From Saccharomycopsis phalli (Eukaryota > Ascomycota > Saccharomycetes > Ascoideales > Saccharomycopsidaceae), in contig CP073213.1 in NCBI GenBank assembly GCA_020342235.1, forward strand, positions 102,501 to 166,500: DNA of 64,000 bases, given 5' to 3'. The notes under the pieces are model-generated. The model did no database searches. It saw only the letters and a program-made list of their open reading frames with translations, and had not been told where the DNA came from. The position numbers and the translations under genes were made by a program. Positions 1 through 9,909 of the stretch are shown piece after piece. Within the stretch, counting starts at the first letter, position 1. Each line of letters starts with the position of its first letter.

Positions 1-1961
1 ATGAGGGAAAGCAATAGTGCAAAATGTTAGTCGATATGCTGGAGTAATAAAGTGCCGCGGCCCACAATTAGCACCAGTGTTGATGGGATATTGGAAGACG
101 TATTATAGATTAAGATTGATCTATTGCCTATAGCAGACAAATGATCCCTTTGAATAGTGGCTATTTATTGCTCTATAACTCCTTCAATCTGAAACCACAG
201 AGCAAAAAAGTAAATGTCTTTGATTAACCCTTTCAATTCTCAGTCGTTACGACACTTTTGACTCATACAGTAGAAATCATCCACTGCCAAGTAGCGCTAT
301 AATGACAATTATTTTGTACGACTTTACAATCAGAAAAAGTCATTTTCTCCGAGAGGCGAGATTCAACTGCGGTTTTGGCGAGAGAATCGTCTTTGTATAT
401 GTCGATGTCTATTTCCTCGTCCATTGAGTGTGACATCGTTACAAACTTATACTCAGATATTTAGTCAATTATAGATGAGTTTTGTTCCTTTATAATTGAA
501 TAATCGGAACGGTAGTGATGATTGAATTGATTTAGTTGTTCCCTTGAACTACGGAAATATCCTCTCTTTGTAGGAGATAATATTCCCTTATAAGATCCTA
601 TTGTTATGAGTTTCACTGGTTATTACAACAGCATAACCGCTAAGTTGTCTTGCTCAGTGAGTACATTCCAACGTAGAATTGCTTCTCCGTTATAGGTGTC
701 TTACTTGTGGTTCTCAACCTCAACAGTATATTTGGATTGGAGACGAGAATGCCTGTTTAGAGCATCATCTTTTAAATGGTTGCTGTATAAGGAAACGAGT
801 GGAGAGACGTCTTCTTTATCAAAAACATTGCTCAGTATATTCGGGAATCTGTGGGGTTTTGGAATTGAGCGGGTTGATGGAGTTTGTGTGACGATTTTGA
901 CCAAGAATGAATGGGAAAGAACAATAAAAGAGTCTTGATTGAATAGTGAATGCAATAGTTTTTTGCAAAGAGCAAGAATAATAATGCTGAAAATAGCCAA
1001 AGTCTGGGAATGTGTACCAATGCAACAGTAATGTTCTGACTGGTTTGCAAGGAATGCCTGCTGAGACGTGAGATGGAGAAGAATTGACCAAAGGGACAAT
1101 TGAACTGGGTTTGAAGGTGGTGGATCAGTGGTGGATGGAGCTGAGTTGTGCCAGGATGATAACCAGAATCAATGTCCTCGGCTATAGAGTGTTGAGAGAA
1201 GGTCTTTATCCAGCGATACATCAAATGTAAATGAGTTTGTTTCGTTGTCTGTAAATAATGGAAAACAGGTGTCGGTTGATTCCTTTGGGATCTGATTTTC
1301 TCAGATGTATCTAATTGGGTAGACGGATACTTCACTATATATAGTTGGATAGTCTCTTGATTCATGCAGTCATCAAGGGACGCTCTCAATAAATGCATGC
1401 ACTATAGCACGATGCGTATACCTACCAAAAATAGGTATACAACTTCCTTGGTTGAAGCCTGACTAGTCAATTACTTTGTGGAAAAAGGATGGTATCAAGT
1501 ACCTTCAGGACAATTATACTCAACTTGCGACCCCAAGGACCTCTGGAGAGAATCCCACTCCAAAATTTCACAACAGATAATACACACGTTAGTGCTAAAA
1601 AATCATTTCACAGCAATACAAAAAGATCAGCTGGATAAATAGCCCTATGTGTGAGACCCGTGACTCTGATCAAGTATTGTTCCTTAGGACTAAGCCAAAA
1701 GTTTTTACCTAGCGTTTCTCTGGACCTCAAAAGGAATGAAAGAAGGAACCAAAATACAAAAATACTAGGGCAAACCTTGTTCATTACAAATAGTATAATT
1801 TAAACCTGGGCATTGAAATTGTACGACCTGCTGCCTGTCATCTGGTGCCGATTACATAATCTGTATGATCATCGGCTTATACACAACAAGTCCGCCACCC
1901 TACCTTGTGTGAAATAGCAACTCAATTCAATACGGCGACTCACATTGTTTGATACCGACAT
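1..1961. other. gene-free region upstream of the zinc-cluster gene
   Basis: I see no convincing gene here. The longest open frame (832-1398, minus, ATG start) has no recognisable domain, no low-complexity or compositional sign of coding, and overlaps other open frames. The last ~200 bases (about 1760-1961) would be the promoter of the zinc-cluster gene. Bases about 1451-1770 match an old dispersed LINE-type repeat described separately. Confidence 0.6.
1451..1770 (+). mobile_element. degenerate fragment of old LINE family (family 2)
   Basis: The stretch GGTATCAAGTACCTTCAGGA near 1489 matches the reverse complement of the relic near 58.8 kb, and the block AGTCAATTACTT...GTATCAAGTACC also recurs near 54.5 kb. 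Further on, CCAAAAGTTTTTACC (about 1695) resembles the internal part of the same repeat at 50.49 kb and 33.95 kb. No terminal ATT tail is seen, so this is an internal piece. It was identified by eye only; the boundaries are approximate. Confidence 0.4.
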
Positions 1962-4472
1962 ATGCCAGTCGAGACAAGACGTAAACGCCTTACCTATGCG
2001 TGCTTATTCTGCCGCAGCAAAAAGCGGAAATGCGACCAGAAACGGCCGACGTGCTCCTTCTGTTTGCGGTACAACAAAACTGGTCTGTGTCTCTACGGTG
2101 ATGCTCGGTCGTCGCAGGAGATTGCACTTGATTTTGACAGCAGGCTTGTGAGATTCTCAAAGAAGCGTGCCATGAGCCCCCTGCTGGATTCCGTCAGTCT
2201 GGCAGAAGATACAATCGAGGCGCTCCGGCAGAAGGTGATGCAGTACGAGCAGGAGATTGCTGCATTGAAGGCCGAGGCTGCAGCCGCAAGGGACGAGCCG
2301 GAGTTTGGCGCGGCAACGGTAGATTTCTTTGACGCCGACCTTACAGTGGTGATGAAGGCTAACAGCGTGGTGGACATTAAGCCGCTTAGCGCCTGGTACC
2401 TTATTACAAGGGACCCATATGCCGGAGTTGCATTTGATTGCATCTTCCTCAGCTACCGCATGTTCAAACAAAAATTCAAACAGTCAAAAATCATGTCGAG
2501 CCCCGAGCTTTTGGTATCACCACTTCCCACTATTCTCAGCAGCGAGGCGAAAATCCAAAACTACATCTTGCTAGGCCACTGGTTGTTGAACAAAAACAGC
2601 AGCCATTTCCAAACCAACACCAAACTTCTCTGTGCACTTTCGTCTGTTTCGCAGCTCTGTAGCCAGGAAATCGGCTTCAACTCGTCGATGGAGTTGCTTG
2701 CTCGTATCGAGGACAAGTTCCCCGACTTGGACACGATTTTGTACCTCTGGCTGGTGTTTGAGCAGTACGTATACCCGTTTATCCCCATCTTGGACATTGT
2801 GTCGTTCCAGCAGGACTTGGAGTTGATTGTCACGGGGATAAAGTTCCACGGCTCGCCTGGGCCGCAGCTCAAGTACAAAATCTATGTTGCTTCGTACAGC
2901 GACATGGGGATTCTTTCGACGTTCCTTACCGCACTTCGGTTGGCATACATTGCGCTCCGAATAAACCCGGAATTCGTAGAGTCCCGCCATGCGGTCGAGA
3001 ACCAGATTGTGTCGCCCGACAATTTGCTCTTCATTGGGCCTGAGTACTTGGATTACGCTGCTGGGTGTTTGCTGCATGCCCGTCCGCTTCTGAAGTCGAG
3101 CATTCCCGTGTTGACGGCCCATGTGTACTTGTACTTTTGCTATACCATATCTCCGGAAAAGAGTCCCGTCCAGCAGACACGCGACATTTTCTTTGGGCTC
3201 ATTTACAGCCAGGCAATGTCCATTGGCTTGTACAAGGACTGGTCCTCGATCCGCAAAAACTACCAGGTCTCGTGTGTCGCGGGAGTCGACTTGAACGACA
3301 GCGACAAGTTGCTCAATGTCGTCAGCAGATTGTGGTACTTCATCCGTCAGTTGGACACCTACAAATCGGCGTCGGACGGTGCTCCGTTGTCGCATGCTGG
3401 CAACAGCCAGGTGAAATTGCCGCACAGAAACACCGCTGATTTGCGCGAAAGAGCCATTGACTTGAATTTCGCCAAGTCCGAGTCACTCAGCGCGGTGTTT
3501 TCGCGGTTGTCGGGGCTTGTGTACCACTCCCAGCCGAAACTCAGCGCCTTGTACTCGCAATTGGTGGAGATTGAGCAATTGGTTTCGTTCCACGACCCCG
3601 TGTGCCACGACTATGTCTCGGTGTTGTCAAAGATGTATTCGTTCGATCACTATCTTCGCCTCCAGACCACCCGTCTAAGGCTCATTGTGTACTTCTTACT
3701 ACACTACGAGTCCTCAAACGACACCAGGAACTACTACTACTTCACAAGACGACTTCTAAACGTCATGGGCCTGGTTTTGCGCTGCTTGTGCACCGGCTAC
3801 TTGGTCGACAATCCAAACTTCTTAAACACCGACACCCATCCCGACTGGAAAAACTTCAACTATATTGTCATCCCCACATTGACAGTGCTCTTCTACGATG
3901 TGTCGTACTTCCTCTTTGGTACCATTTTCCGGCTCTTCAACGCAATATACTTGTTGAAACGCCACACCGAGTTCACCACCGACTTTGTGCTTCTGAATAG
4001 CCTCACGGAAAAACACCGGCTTCTTGTCGAGTTGAAGAGCAACGTCTACCGCATCATCAGCGTCAGCTTGCGGCTTTTCTACGACAAATACGGCAAGTTT
4101 TACTTCAACGTGTTGAAAGATGGGTACATTTTCCGATCCATGGCCCGGCATGTGGGCGAGAAAATGCTCCTCAACAACCGTGGGGTTCGGACCAACGTCA
4201 TGTCGTTGCACTTTGGCCTGGGGAAGCTTGAGTGTCTGGAGGTGAACAAGGACTCGCACCCGAGCCGCGAAATTCCCACCGACAGTTTGTGGTTGGATTT
4301 CTCCTGTTCTGATGTCAGCCAGCTCAATGTGGAATTGGGATTGAGGTCTGGAAACGACTGGGTCGAAGAGGTGGATGCAAAAATGCAGGGCAACGAGGTG
4401 TATAACACGTTTCGGCACGATGTTAATTTGAACGAGTTGCGTGATAGGTTCTTTGGAGAAATGCTTAGTTAG
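1962..4472 (+). CDS. Zn2Cys6 zinc-cluster transcription factor
   Basis: A predicted nuclear DNA-binding regulator of 836 residues. Residues 14-43 carry a perfect C-X2-C-X6-C-X6-C-X2-C-X8-C zinc binuclear cluster preceded by a basic stretch (RRKR). A linker and a short coiled coil follow at about residues 84-115 (EDTIEALRQKV...), the usual dimerisation arrangement. The remainder has the length and alpha-helical look of the fungal-specific transcription factor domain. The ATG at 1962 is preferred because it places the zinc cluster within the first 15 residues, as is common in the family; an upstream TTG frame is out of phase. Target genes cannot be inferred: the neighbours are a chromatin-type pair rather than a metabolic cluster. 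Family assignment is secure, the specific orthologue unknown. Confidence 0.93.
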   Translation: MPVETRRKRLTYACLFCRSKKRKCDQKRPTCSFCLRYNKTGLCLYGDARSSQEIALDFDSRLVRFSKKRAMSPLLDSVSLAEDTIEALRQKVMQYEQEIAALKAEAAAARDEPEFGAATVDFFDADLTVVMKANSVVDIKPLSAWYLITRDPYAGVAFDCIFLSYRMFKQKFKQSKIMSSPELLVSPLPTILSSEAKIQNYILLGHWLLNKNSSHFQTNTKLLCALSSVSQLCSQEIGFNSSMELLARIEDKFPDLDTILYLWLVFEQYVYPFIPILDIVSFQQDLELIVTGIKFHGSPGPQLKYKIYVASYSDMGILSTFLTALRLAYIALRINPEFVESRHAVENQIVSPDNLLFIGPEYLDYAAGCLLHARPLLKSSIPVLTAHVYLYFCYTISPEKSPVQQTRDIFFGLIYSQAMSIGLYKDWSSIRKNYQVSCVAGVDLNDSDKLLNVVSRLWYFIRQLDTYKSASDGAPLSHAGNSQVKLPHRNTADLRERAIDLNFAKSESLSAVFSRLSGLVYHSQPKLSALYSQLVEIEQLVSFHDPVCHDYVSVLSKMYSFDHYLRLQTTRLRLIVYFLLHYESSNDTRNYYYFTRRLLNVMGLVLRCLCTGYLVDNPNFLNTDTHPDWKNFNYIVIPTLTVLFYDVSYFLFGTIFRLFNAIYLLKRHTEFTTDFVLLNSLTEKHRLLVELKSNVYRIISVSLRLFYDKYGKFYFNVLKDGYIFRSMARHVGEKMLLNNRGVRTNVMSLHFGLGKLECLEVNKDSHPSREIPTDSLWLDFSCSDVSQLNVELGLRSGNDWVEEVDAKMQGNEVYNTFRHDVNLNELRDRFFGEMLS

Positions 4473-4641
4473 TTGGGTGTAGTATTTATGAGGATGACAA
4501 TGTGTTTGGAGAAATGCTCAGTTAGGTATAGTACTTATGAGAATGAAAATTTGTTTGGAGAAATTCTTAGTTGGGTATAGTATTTATGAGAATGACAATG
4601 TGTTTGAAGAAATGTTCAGCTAGTTGTGTATAGTATTTATG
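4473..4641. repeat. short imperfect repeats in the intergenic tail
   Basis: After the stop codon, the phrase TTTGGAGAAATGCTTAGTTAG plus TATAGTATTTATGAGAATGACAATG recurs about four times in imperfect form between 4450 and 4640. The first unit overlaps the last codons of the zinc-cluster gene, so part of the coding 3' end appears to have been tandemly duplicated into the 3' UTR. Confidence 0.6.
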
Positions 4642-5598
4642 TCAATGTGTTCTTTTGATGTTTTTGTGGAGTGACTCTATATGGTTCATTTTGGATAACC
4701 CCACGCGATACCTTATTTTGGGACTGGATTTCGCGCAAAGATCTGCCAAGGTTTGCTTTCTGACTTTCAGAGGGGGTCGTGTGGTGCTCTTTTCCTGGCT
4801 GGTTGGAATTTTTTCAGTCAATTTATGGATAAGTTTATGGGTCTGTTTTTCGGACATTCTCTCAGTCTGTTTTTCGGACATTCTCTCTATCTGCTTTTCA
4901 ATCTGCGTTTCAACTTTCCCAATCAGTCTCACTGCCTTTTCATTGTCTTTTACATCTCTTTCATTTCCCTCACTCTGTCTTTCATTTCCTTCACTCTGAC
5001 TTTCGTTTCCATCACTCCGTGTTTCATTTCCATCACTCCGTGTTTCATTTCCATCACTCCGTGTTTCATTTCCCTCATTCTGTCTTTCGTTTCCCCATCT
5101 TTCACTTTTACCTCCAATTTCCTCTGAAATCTCAATAATCGACGCCTCGTGTTCCGCAACTTGTAACATACATTTGGATTTACACTCAAAAGCCATTGAC
5201 TCATTCAGATGATCATTTCTGGCACTCTGACATTCCAACTTGCTTCTTCTCTCATTACCTCCCTGGAGACTTGGATCGTAGTATTGGATATCCTCAAGGT
5301 CATGAACACTGTTAGTATCTTGCCTTGGAGTTTGGCTTACGTATTGACTATCTCTTGTGATTACATCTCTATTCTCTTCATTGTCGCTCTCTCCACTTTC
5401 AGTCTCTCCATCTTCCTCTCCATCTTCCTCTCCATCTTCCTCTCCATTCATTTGACTGGTCCGCATATCCACACTCACTTGTGTCATACTCTCCTCATCA
5501 TAAGTCGAAGGTATTATTTCCCCTACATATTCATCCTCATCGTCAAACTGGCTAAACACAAAATAATCGTCAACAGTGAATTCTCGCTGATTCTTCAT
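4642..5598 (-). CDS. acidic, repeat-rich protein with C-terminal GLSK...LH motif; possible recombination/chromatin factor
   Basis: A protein of 318 residues from the ATG at 5598 (an upstream in-frame TTG at 5607 is unlikely). I do not recognise an orthologue. The N-terminus (DDYFVFSQFDDEDEYVGEIIP) is acidic. A triplicated GEED segment follows near residue 50, then hexa/heptapeptide repeats of the type GNETRSD/GNERQSE around residues 180-220, and then charged repeats (ERMSEKQT). The conserved-looking part is the extreme C-terminus: PKIRYRVGLSKMNHIESLH, basic with a GLS[KR]...LH core. From memory, this recalls the RAD51-binding C-terminal motif of vertebrate RAD51AP1. That is a resemblance only. 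The gene is divergent from RAD61 with about 100 bp between starts, so the two may share a promoter. Internal 18-bp minisatellite repeats explain its low complexity. Confidence 0.6.
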   Translation of the reverse strand: MKNQREFTVDDYFVFSQFDDEDEYVGEIIPSTYDEESMTQVSVDMRTSQMNGEEDGEEDGEEDGETESGESDNEENRDVITRDSQYVSQTPRQDTNSVHDLEDIQYYDPSLQGGNERRSKLECQSARNDHLNESMAFECKSKCMLQVAEHEASIIEISEEIGGKSERWGNERQNEGNETRSDGNETRSDGNETRSDGNESQSEGNERQSEGNERDVKDNEKAVRLIGKVETQIEKQIERMSEKQTERMSEKQTHKLIHKLTEKIPTSQEKSTTRPPLKVRKQTLADLCAKSSPKIRYRVGLSKMNHIESLHKNIKRTH

Positions 5599-5700
5599 TA
5601 TACGCAATCATTCTCATGTATGTAAACAAATGTACGTTTTTCAATTCTGTAATCCATTCCTTCCAGTCACCTTCCACCCTTGCAAATTCCCCGGTTGGAA

Positions 5701-7356
5701 ATGAGTTTAATCATCAAAAATCAAAAGCAAGTGTATGGGAAACGGTTAAAACGCGCTTCTTTTTATCACAGTCAAATTTCTGGTGACCCGTTACGCGACT
5801 TGTCGAGTGACGAAGAGGATACACGCGTCAACAGCCAATGGAGAACCAAGAAATTGAAGTTGGACGAGTCTGAAATTAAATCTGAAACTAATGCTGAAAT
5901 TAATTGTCCCGTTGATGGTACTCCGGAGGTTCATACTCAATCGGACATCGTTGATCCTGTGCTGGAGTCAAATCTCCATCCCAGTCTTGTTGAATCTGAC
6001 TATCTAAACTTGATTATCGAAAAACTGAAGCCAAGGACGTACAAAAAAACCATTTCTCTTACAGTGACATACCCCGACTCGGACTCTGAGGGTGAAGATC
6101 CCCAGTTGGTTAAACTTTCTACAACGCTAGGAAACCGCTTTTCGCAACATAAATCCCCAGTTTATAAAAGATCCAAGTTGCCTGCCTCAGCTAATTCGTC
6201 CATCTCCACTTCCAGTACACAACTCAAGTCGTATGGATCAAGCAGGAGCTTTCGGGTCTCTGAGGAAGAACCAGAGACTGCAGTTGAGCAGGACGACTCG
6301 GAAACTCGGTCCTGTAATCCGACCATAAGAGCTAGTAGAAATAGCCTACTTCGAAACGAGGTCCAGTTCATCATGCGGGACTTGGCCAACCCCAACATTA
6401 ATATCCAACGAAGTGCGATTCTAGAATTGTGCACGAAACTATCGGATGCCAGTTTCTTGGAATACTTGAGGCTAGCTGAGTTTTCAACCGAGCTAACTGA
6501 CCAATTGTACGGCCAGGATGATCTGCTTGTGCTTTTCTGTGGTAGCTTTGTACTCTCCAAAGTGATCACCAAGGCTACTAATGAGAGACTTGGTCGGGTC
6601 TTGGAAAAAGTGTTGGTGTTGGACATTTCCAATCTCAAGTTAAGCAAGGCATTGAGAAGCGGGTTCCAAGACTGGTTAAAGGAAATATCGCCCGGTAGAA
6701 AAATCAGTGGATGGCATTATGGAATCCGGACCTTGGGCAACTGTGCAAACTTGATCAACGAAAATATCTTGAAGATCGTGCTGCATAAGCTTCTGAGGTT
6801 CGACCCACTGGATTCGTCTAGTTTGGAAGATACCCATTTGCTTTTGAGTCTCTTGAGTAGTGTCCCAAAAGACAAAATCGCCGACTACTCGGCCTTCCAG
6901 TCATTTTTGAAATTGCCAAGTCAGCTAGAACCTCTGACCAGCAGTCAGTTAGTGGAGATCATCAACCAGATGTTCAAATTGGCTATAGTGAATGACAATA
7001 TCCGCCTCGATCTCTCGTCAATAATCGACCTAGTTTCCACAAAGACACACCAGCTGTCGGCACTTGACGACTGTTATCTACTTGCACTTGGCTGCTTGAT
7101 CAAAATGGCAGACAAAAAAGACCTATTTACTAGAGCCCAGATAGAGAAACTTGCAAAGTTATCACCACATCCGGATTTCTACTTCAATGGCTATCTTTCA
7201 TTGTTCCTTGGTGCACTCTACAAAGAATATTCCCCAATAATCGGTAGTATCCTTGGGGAAAACGTCGTGTCAATCAGAAAATCGATTAACGACTTTGCCA
7301 AGGTTCCGGGTCAGGACGAAAATTTTGTCAATGAGATAAGGCAATACTGTGTCTAA
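5701..7356 (+). CDS. RAD61: cohesin-release factor, Wapl homologue
   Basis: A predicted 551-residue Wapl-type protein, which with Pds5 opens the Smc3-kleisin gate of cohesin in the nucleus. The N-terminus is disordered and carries the short KQVYGKRLKR segment; a YGK/R motif near the N-terminus is typical of fungal Wpl1/Rad61. From about residue 215 a helical-repeat region begins (NEVQFIMRDLANPNINIQRS, ILELCTKLSDASFLEYLR), which resembles the start of the WAPL domain. It continues to the C-terminus, as in family members. The ATG at 5701 is chosen because the extension from 5680 relies on a TTG. It lies divergent from the acidic-repeat gene. Assignment rests on motif and architecture recall, not a search. 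Confidence 0.75.
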   Translation: MSLIIKNQKQVYGKRLKRASFYHSQISGDPLRDLSSDEEDTRVNSQWRTKKLKLDESEIKSETNAEINCPVDGTPEVHTQSDIVDPVLESNLHPSLVESDYLNLIIEKLKPRTYKKTISLTVTYPDSDSEGEDPQLVKLSTTLGNRFSQHKSPVYKRSKLPASANSSISTSSTQLKSYGSSRSFRVSEEEPETAVEQDDSETRSCNPTIRASRNSLLRNEVQFIMRDLANPNINIQRSAILELCTKLSDASFLEYLRLAEFSTELTDQLYGQDDLLVLFCGSFVLSKVITKATNERLGRVLEKVLVLDISNLKLSKALRSGFQDWLKEISPGRKISGWHYGIRTLGNCANLINENILKIVLHKLLRFDPLDSSSLEDTHLLLSLLSSVPKDKIADYSAFQSFLKLPSQLEPLTSSQLVEIINQMFKLAIVNDNIRLDLSSIIDLVSTKTHQLSALDDCYLLALGCLIKMADKKDLFTRAQIEKLAKLSPHPDFYFNGYLSLFLGALYKEYSPIIGSILGENVVSIRKSINDFAKVPGQDENFVNEIRQYCV

Positions 7357-7843
7357 AAATAGATCCCACCCCGTAGTACAACCGGCATGTCTGTTGGAAT
7401 CCATGGTGCAGTAATCTAACTTTGCCAAGGGTTATCCCGTGCCATTTCTCTTGTGGATTTGTGGGTTTATAAACTCGGCTCATTGCAATATATAGCCCTA
7501 CTGTATTTTATTGCTTCCAAACTTGTAACTATAATTTACCTTGGAAAATTCAATCCAATCATACTACATTTCACTGTTTCCAGCTTTGTATAAAACACAA
7601 CTGCGAGAAACTCGATTTCTCGCCAATAAACAGTACCGCAATTCGTTTCTGGTGGCTATACAACATACTCTAGTTGGTTCAAAGCCTTCATTTCTAATCT
7701 TGTCGCCTCATTGATGTACCCATATAATAGTCACCGGCAAAAACCCATTGACATATGCATCACGTGATGTGGGGCCGAGGCATGGCCAGAAGAGCGGTTT
7801 AGCATATAAAGGCGAGATTTTTCGGAGAAAAAAAAATTATCAA
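7357..7843. other. promoter/intergenic region of the CRH-like wall protein gene
   Basis: No gene is visible. The region contains a CACGTG at 7761-7766 and a TATA-like CATATAAAGG at about 7803, only 40 bp before the ATG at 7844. The preceding 300 bases are AT-rich with no repeat that I can see. Confidence 0.6.
7761..7766. promoter_or_regulatory. CACGTG motif (ATCACGTGAT)
   Basis: This E-box is 78 bp upstream of the CRH-like gene's ATG. Its palindromic ATCACGTGAT context fits the Cbf1 consensus RTCACRTG. The same motif recurs before several genes in the window. Confidence 0.55.
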
Positions 7844-9124
7844 ATGTGTCCACTCTTTATTTTCTTGTTTATTGCAGCTTCTCTGATGGTCTTGGCTGAT
7901 CCTGTGTATGGGCCAGGCACCACCAATGCTGTTCAGTTCAACTTTGGTCAAGATTCGAGCCCAAATCCCTTGAATTTCTTTAAGTTCTCTGGACCTGGTC
8001 AACACAGCCAGCAGTCTGACTCAGAGTCATTTACCATTGATATTGTTTCAGGCGCAGATTCCATCATGACGTCCCAGTTTAGCAGTATTTACGGGACCTA
8101 TACCGGGGTTTTCAAAGCTGGAGGAAAAGGCTCATTTACCTCGTTTAAAATTTCCGGAGCACATTCTGTTGTTGGCCTCCTGGTTTCTGGTGGTGATCAT
8201 TCTATAGTCCAAGCGACGTTTCTGACAGACAAAGTGACACACGACACAGGGATCGACTTGACTAGTGGGTACCACAGCTACACCATTGAGATCACTGCTC
8301 TTCAGATTAGATGGAGTGTCGATGGGACGGTTATTCGAAGTCTAACGCGGGCCTTTGCTGACACAAGCATGGGACAAGCGGGACTCTATCCATTCAACAC
8401 GGCCTCGACAATCAACTTCATGATCGAGTCCATTGACACTTCTGGAGTAAGCTGTACTGCCAACTTGAAGTCGATTCAGTTCCAAGACACTACGGGTGCA
8501 AAATGTATCAAGCCTGTGAGTGACAGAACCGTCACATATGACTCAAACTGTGTCAATCCATATAATTTTGAGCCGTTTGAGACGGGTTCTTCCATCTCGG
8601 CTGGTTCTAGCTCCTTTTTTGCAAACAGTTCTTCGGTGGGTATGTCTGTCACTCCAACGAGTCTGCCGATTGCTGACTCATTTTCTGGCGATTCGTTTTC
8701 TGGTGACTCGTTTTCTGGTGATTCAATTTCGGGTGACTCAATTTCGAGTGATTCATTTTCTGGAGACTCATTTTCTGGTGACTCATTTTCTGGAGACTCA
8801 TTTTCTGCTGCTTCGTTTTCTGCCGACTCATTTTCTGCTTCTCTCGCTACTTCTTTCTCCGCAACTTCATTTTCTACCATTTCGTTCTCTGCTACTCCTT
8901 CTATTTCTACCGTCTCTTCTTCTGCTACTTCTGTTGTTCATTTGCGAAAAGAGGCAACTACATCGCACTTTCCCGCAAGCTCCACCCATGCTTCAGTGTC
9001 TCTGACTTCTGCTGCTTCGCACAAAAACAGTACCGCAGCTATTCAGCAACAGAGTCTGGCAAGCAGAGTTCATGCTAGTGTGCTTGGGCTTTTTGTTTTC
9101 ATTTCATGTGTTGTAATTTACTAG
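7844..9124 (+). CDS. GPI-type cell-wall protein with GH16/CRH-like domain lacking the catalytic motif
   Basis: A predicted secreted wall protein of 426 residues. The start at 7844 gives a clean signal peptide (MCPLFIFLFIAASLMVLA|DPVYG). Residues about 20-230 resemble the CRH chitin-glucan transglycosylase (GH16) fold: a GKxxV/GGD...VQATF segment and YTIEITALQIRWSVDGTVI matching the conserved YTI..W...I.W.IDG.VVR strand pair. The family's catalytic DEIDWEW block, normally just before GGD, is not present; HSVVGLLVSGGD stands there instead. A tandem Ser-rich region (FSGDSFSGDS, 15-bp unit variants) follows at about 280-345, then a Ser/Thr stalk, then a C-terminal hydrophobic tail (VLGLFVFISCVVIY) suitable for GPI attachment. 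It may be a non-enzymatic lectin-like or structural paralogue. A CACGTG and a TATA-like element lie in front. Confidence 0.7.
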   Translation: MCPLFIFLFIAASLMVLADPVYGPGTTNAVQFNFGQDSSPNPLNFFKFSGPGQHSQQSDSESFTIDIVSGADSIMTSQFSSIYGTYTGVFKAGGKGSFTSFKISGAHSVVGLLVSGGDHSIVQATFLTDKVTHDTGIDLTSGYHSYTIEITALQIRWSVDGTVIRSLTRAFADTSMGQAGLYPFNTASTINFMIESIDTSGVSCTANLKSIQFQDTTGAKCIKPVSDRTVTYDSNCVNPYNFEPFETGSSISAGSSSFFANSSSVGMSVTPTSLPIADSFSGDSFSGDSFSGDSISGDSISSDSFSGDSFSGDSFSGDSFSAASFSADSFSASLATSFSATSFSTISFSATPSISTVSSSATSVVHLRKEATTSHFPASSTHASVSLTSAASHKNSTAAIQQQSLASRVHASVLGLFVFISCVVIY

Positions 9125-9909
9125 ATCTGCATGTATAATAAATCGATTGTATTGATGAATTGTAAAACTCTCCAACGAGAGTCGGATCTCTAGAAAAGTA
9201 TTGTTTTGCCAATTTCCTAATATTTGCAGTTGTTCTAATAGCAATATACACCAATAAAAGTCCAGTGTCTTCCAAACACACCATCCTTTAGGGGATTCAA
9301 AGTGACGGTTAAAGCACTTTGGCAAAAGACTCGAGTCCATAAAGGCCTGATAAACAACTGATAAATGGCAAGGATTAGTGGTAACCAAAGATATTAGTCT
9401 CCCAGTCCACTACAAAACACAATCCGGCTTTAATTGCGACCCCAAGTATCCTGTTTCGAGGCTTCAAGCTGCCTTTGACGACTTTTCAAGCCCAGAATTG
9501 GAGACATGCCAAACCGGATTTTACTGTTGTAGTACGATTATATTCCATTTCCTCACGGAAGAGCTATCGGGAAGGATGTCATTATGGCGAAACCTATACT
9601 TTTCAAATCACTATGTTCCCAAAGACAGCATATAGCTAGATATCAACATAATGATGCATTAATCGACTGTTTGTCGGTCATGATTCCCAATGACATGCGC
9701 CGGAAAGTATCAGGAAAATTCCAACAAGAACACTGAATATAACATGGCTAGTTAGTATAGTTATTCGATATTTATTTTGTTTATTTTAGGCTGCAATATT
9801 CGTTAACAAGAATAGCCAATGAGCAATCTTAGCATAGTCCATGACAGCCTCGCATGAAAAACGTGACCGCGGAATATCAGGCCATGACTAATTACTCCAC
9901 AAAACACTC
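9125..9909. other. intergenic region, no gene seen
   Basis: This is about 785 bases between the wall-protein gene and PDX3. Small open frames on both strands overlap each other and show no domain. An AAAACGTGACC near 9858 is a partial CACGTGAC-like site upstream of PDX3. I see no clear repeat or RNA gene. Confidence 0.55.

Noticed and set aside
832-1398. 188-codon open frame with ATG on the minus strand
   Set aside because: Overlaps other open frames on both strands, has no domain, and the sequence shows no GC-rich wobble bias like that of the real genes here.
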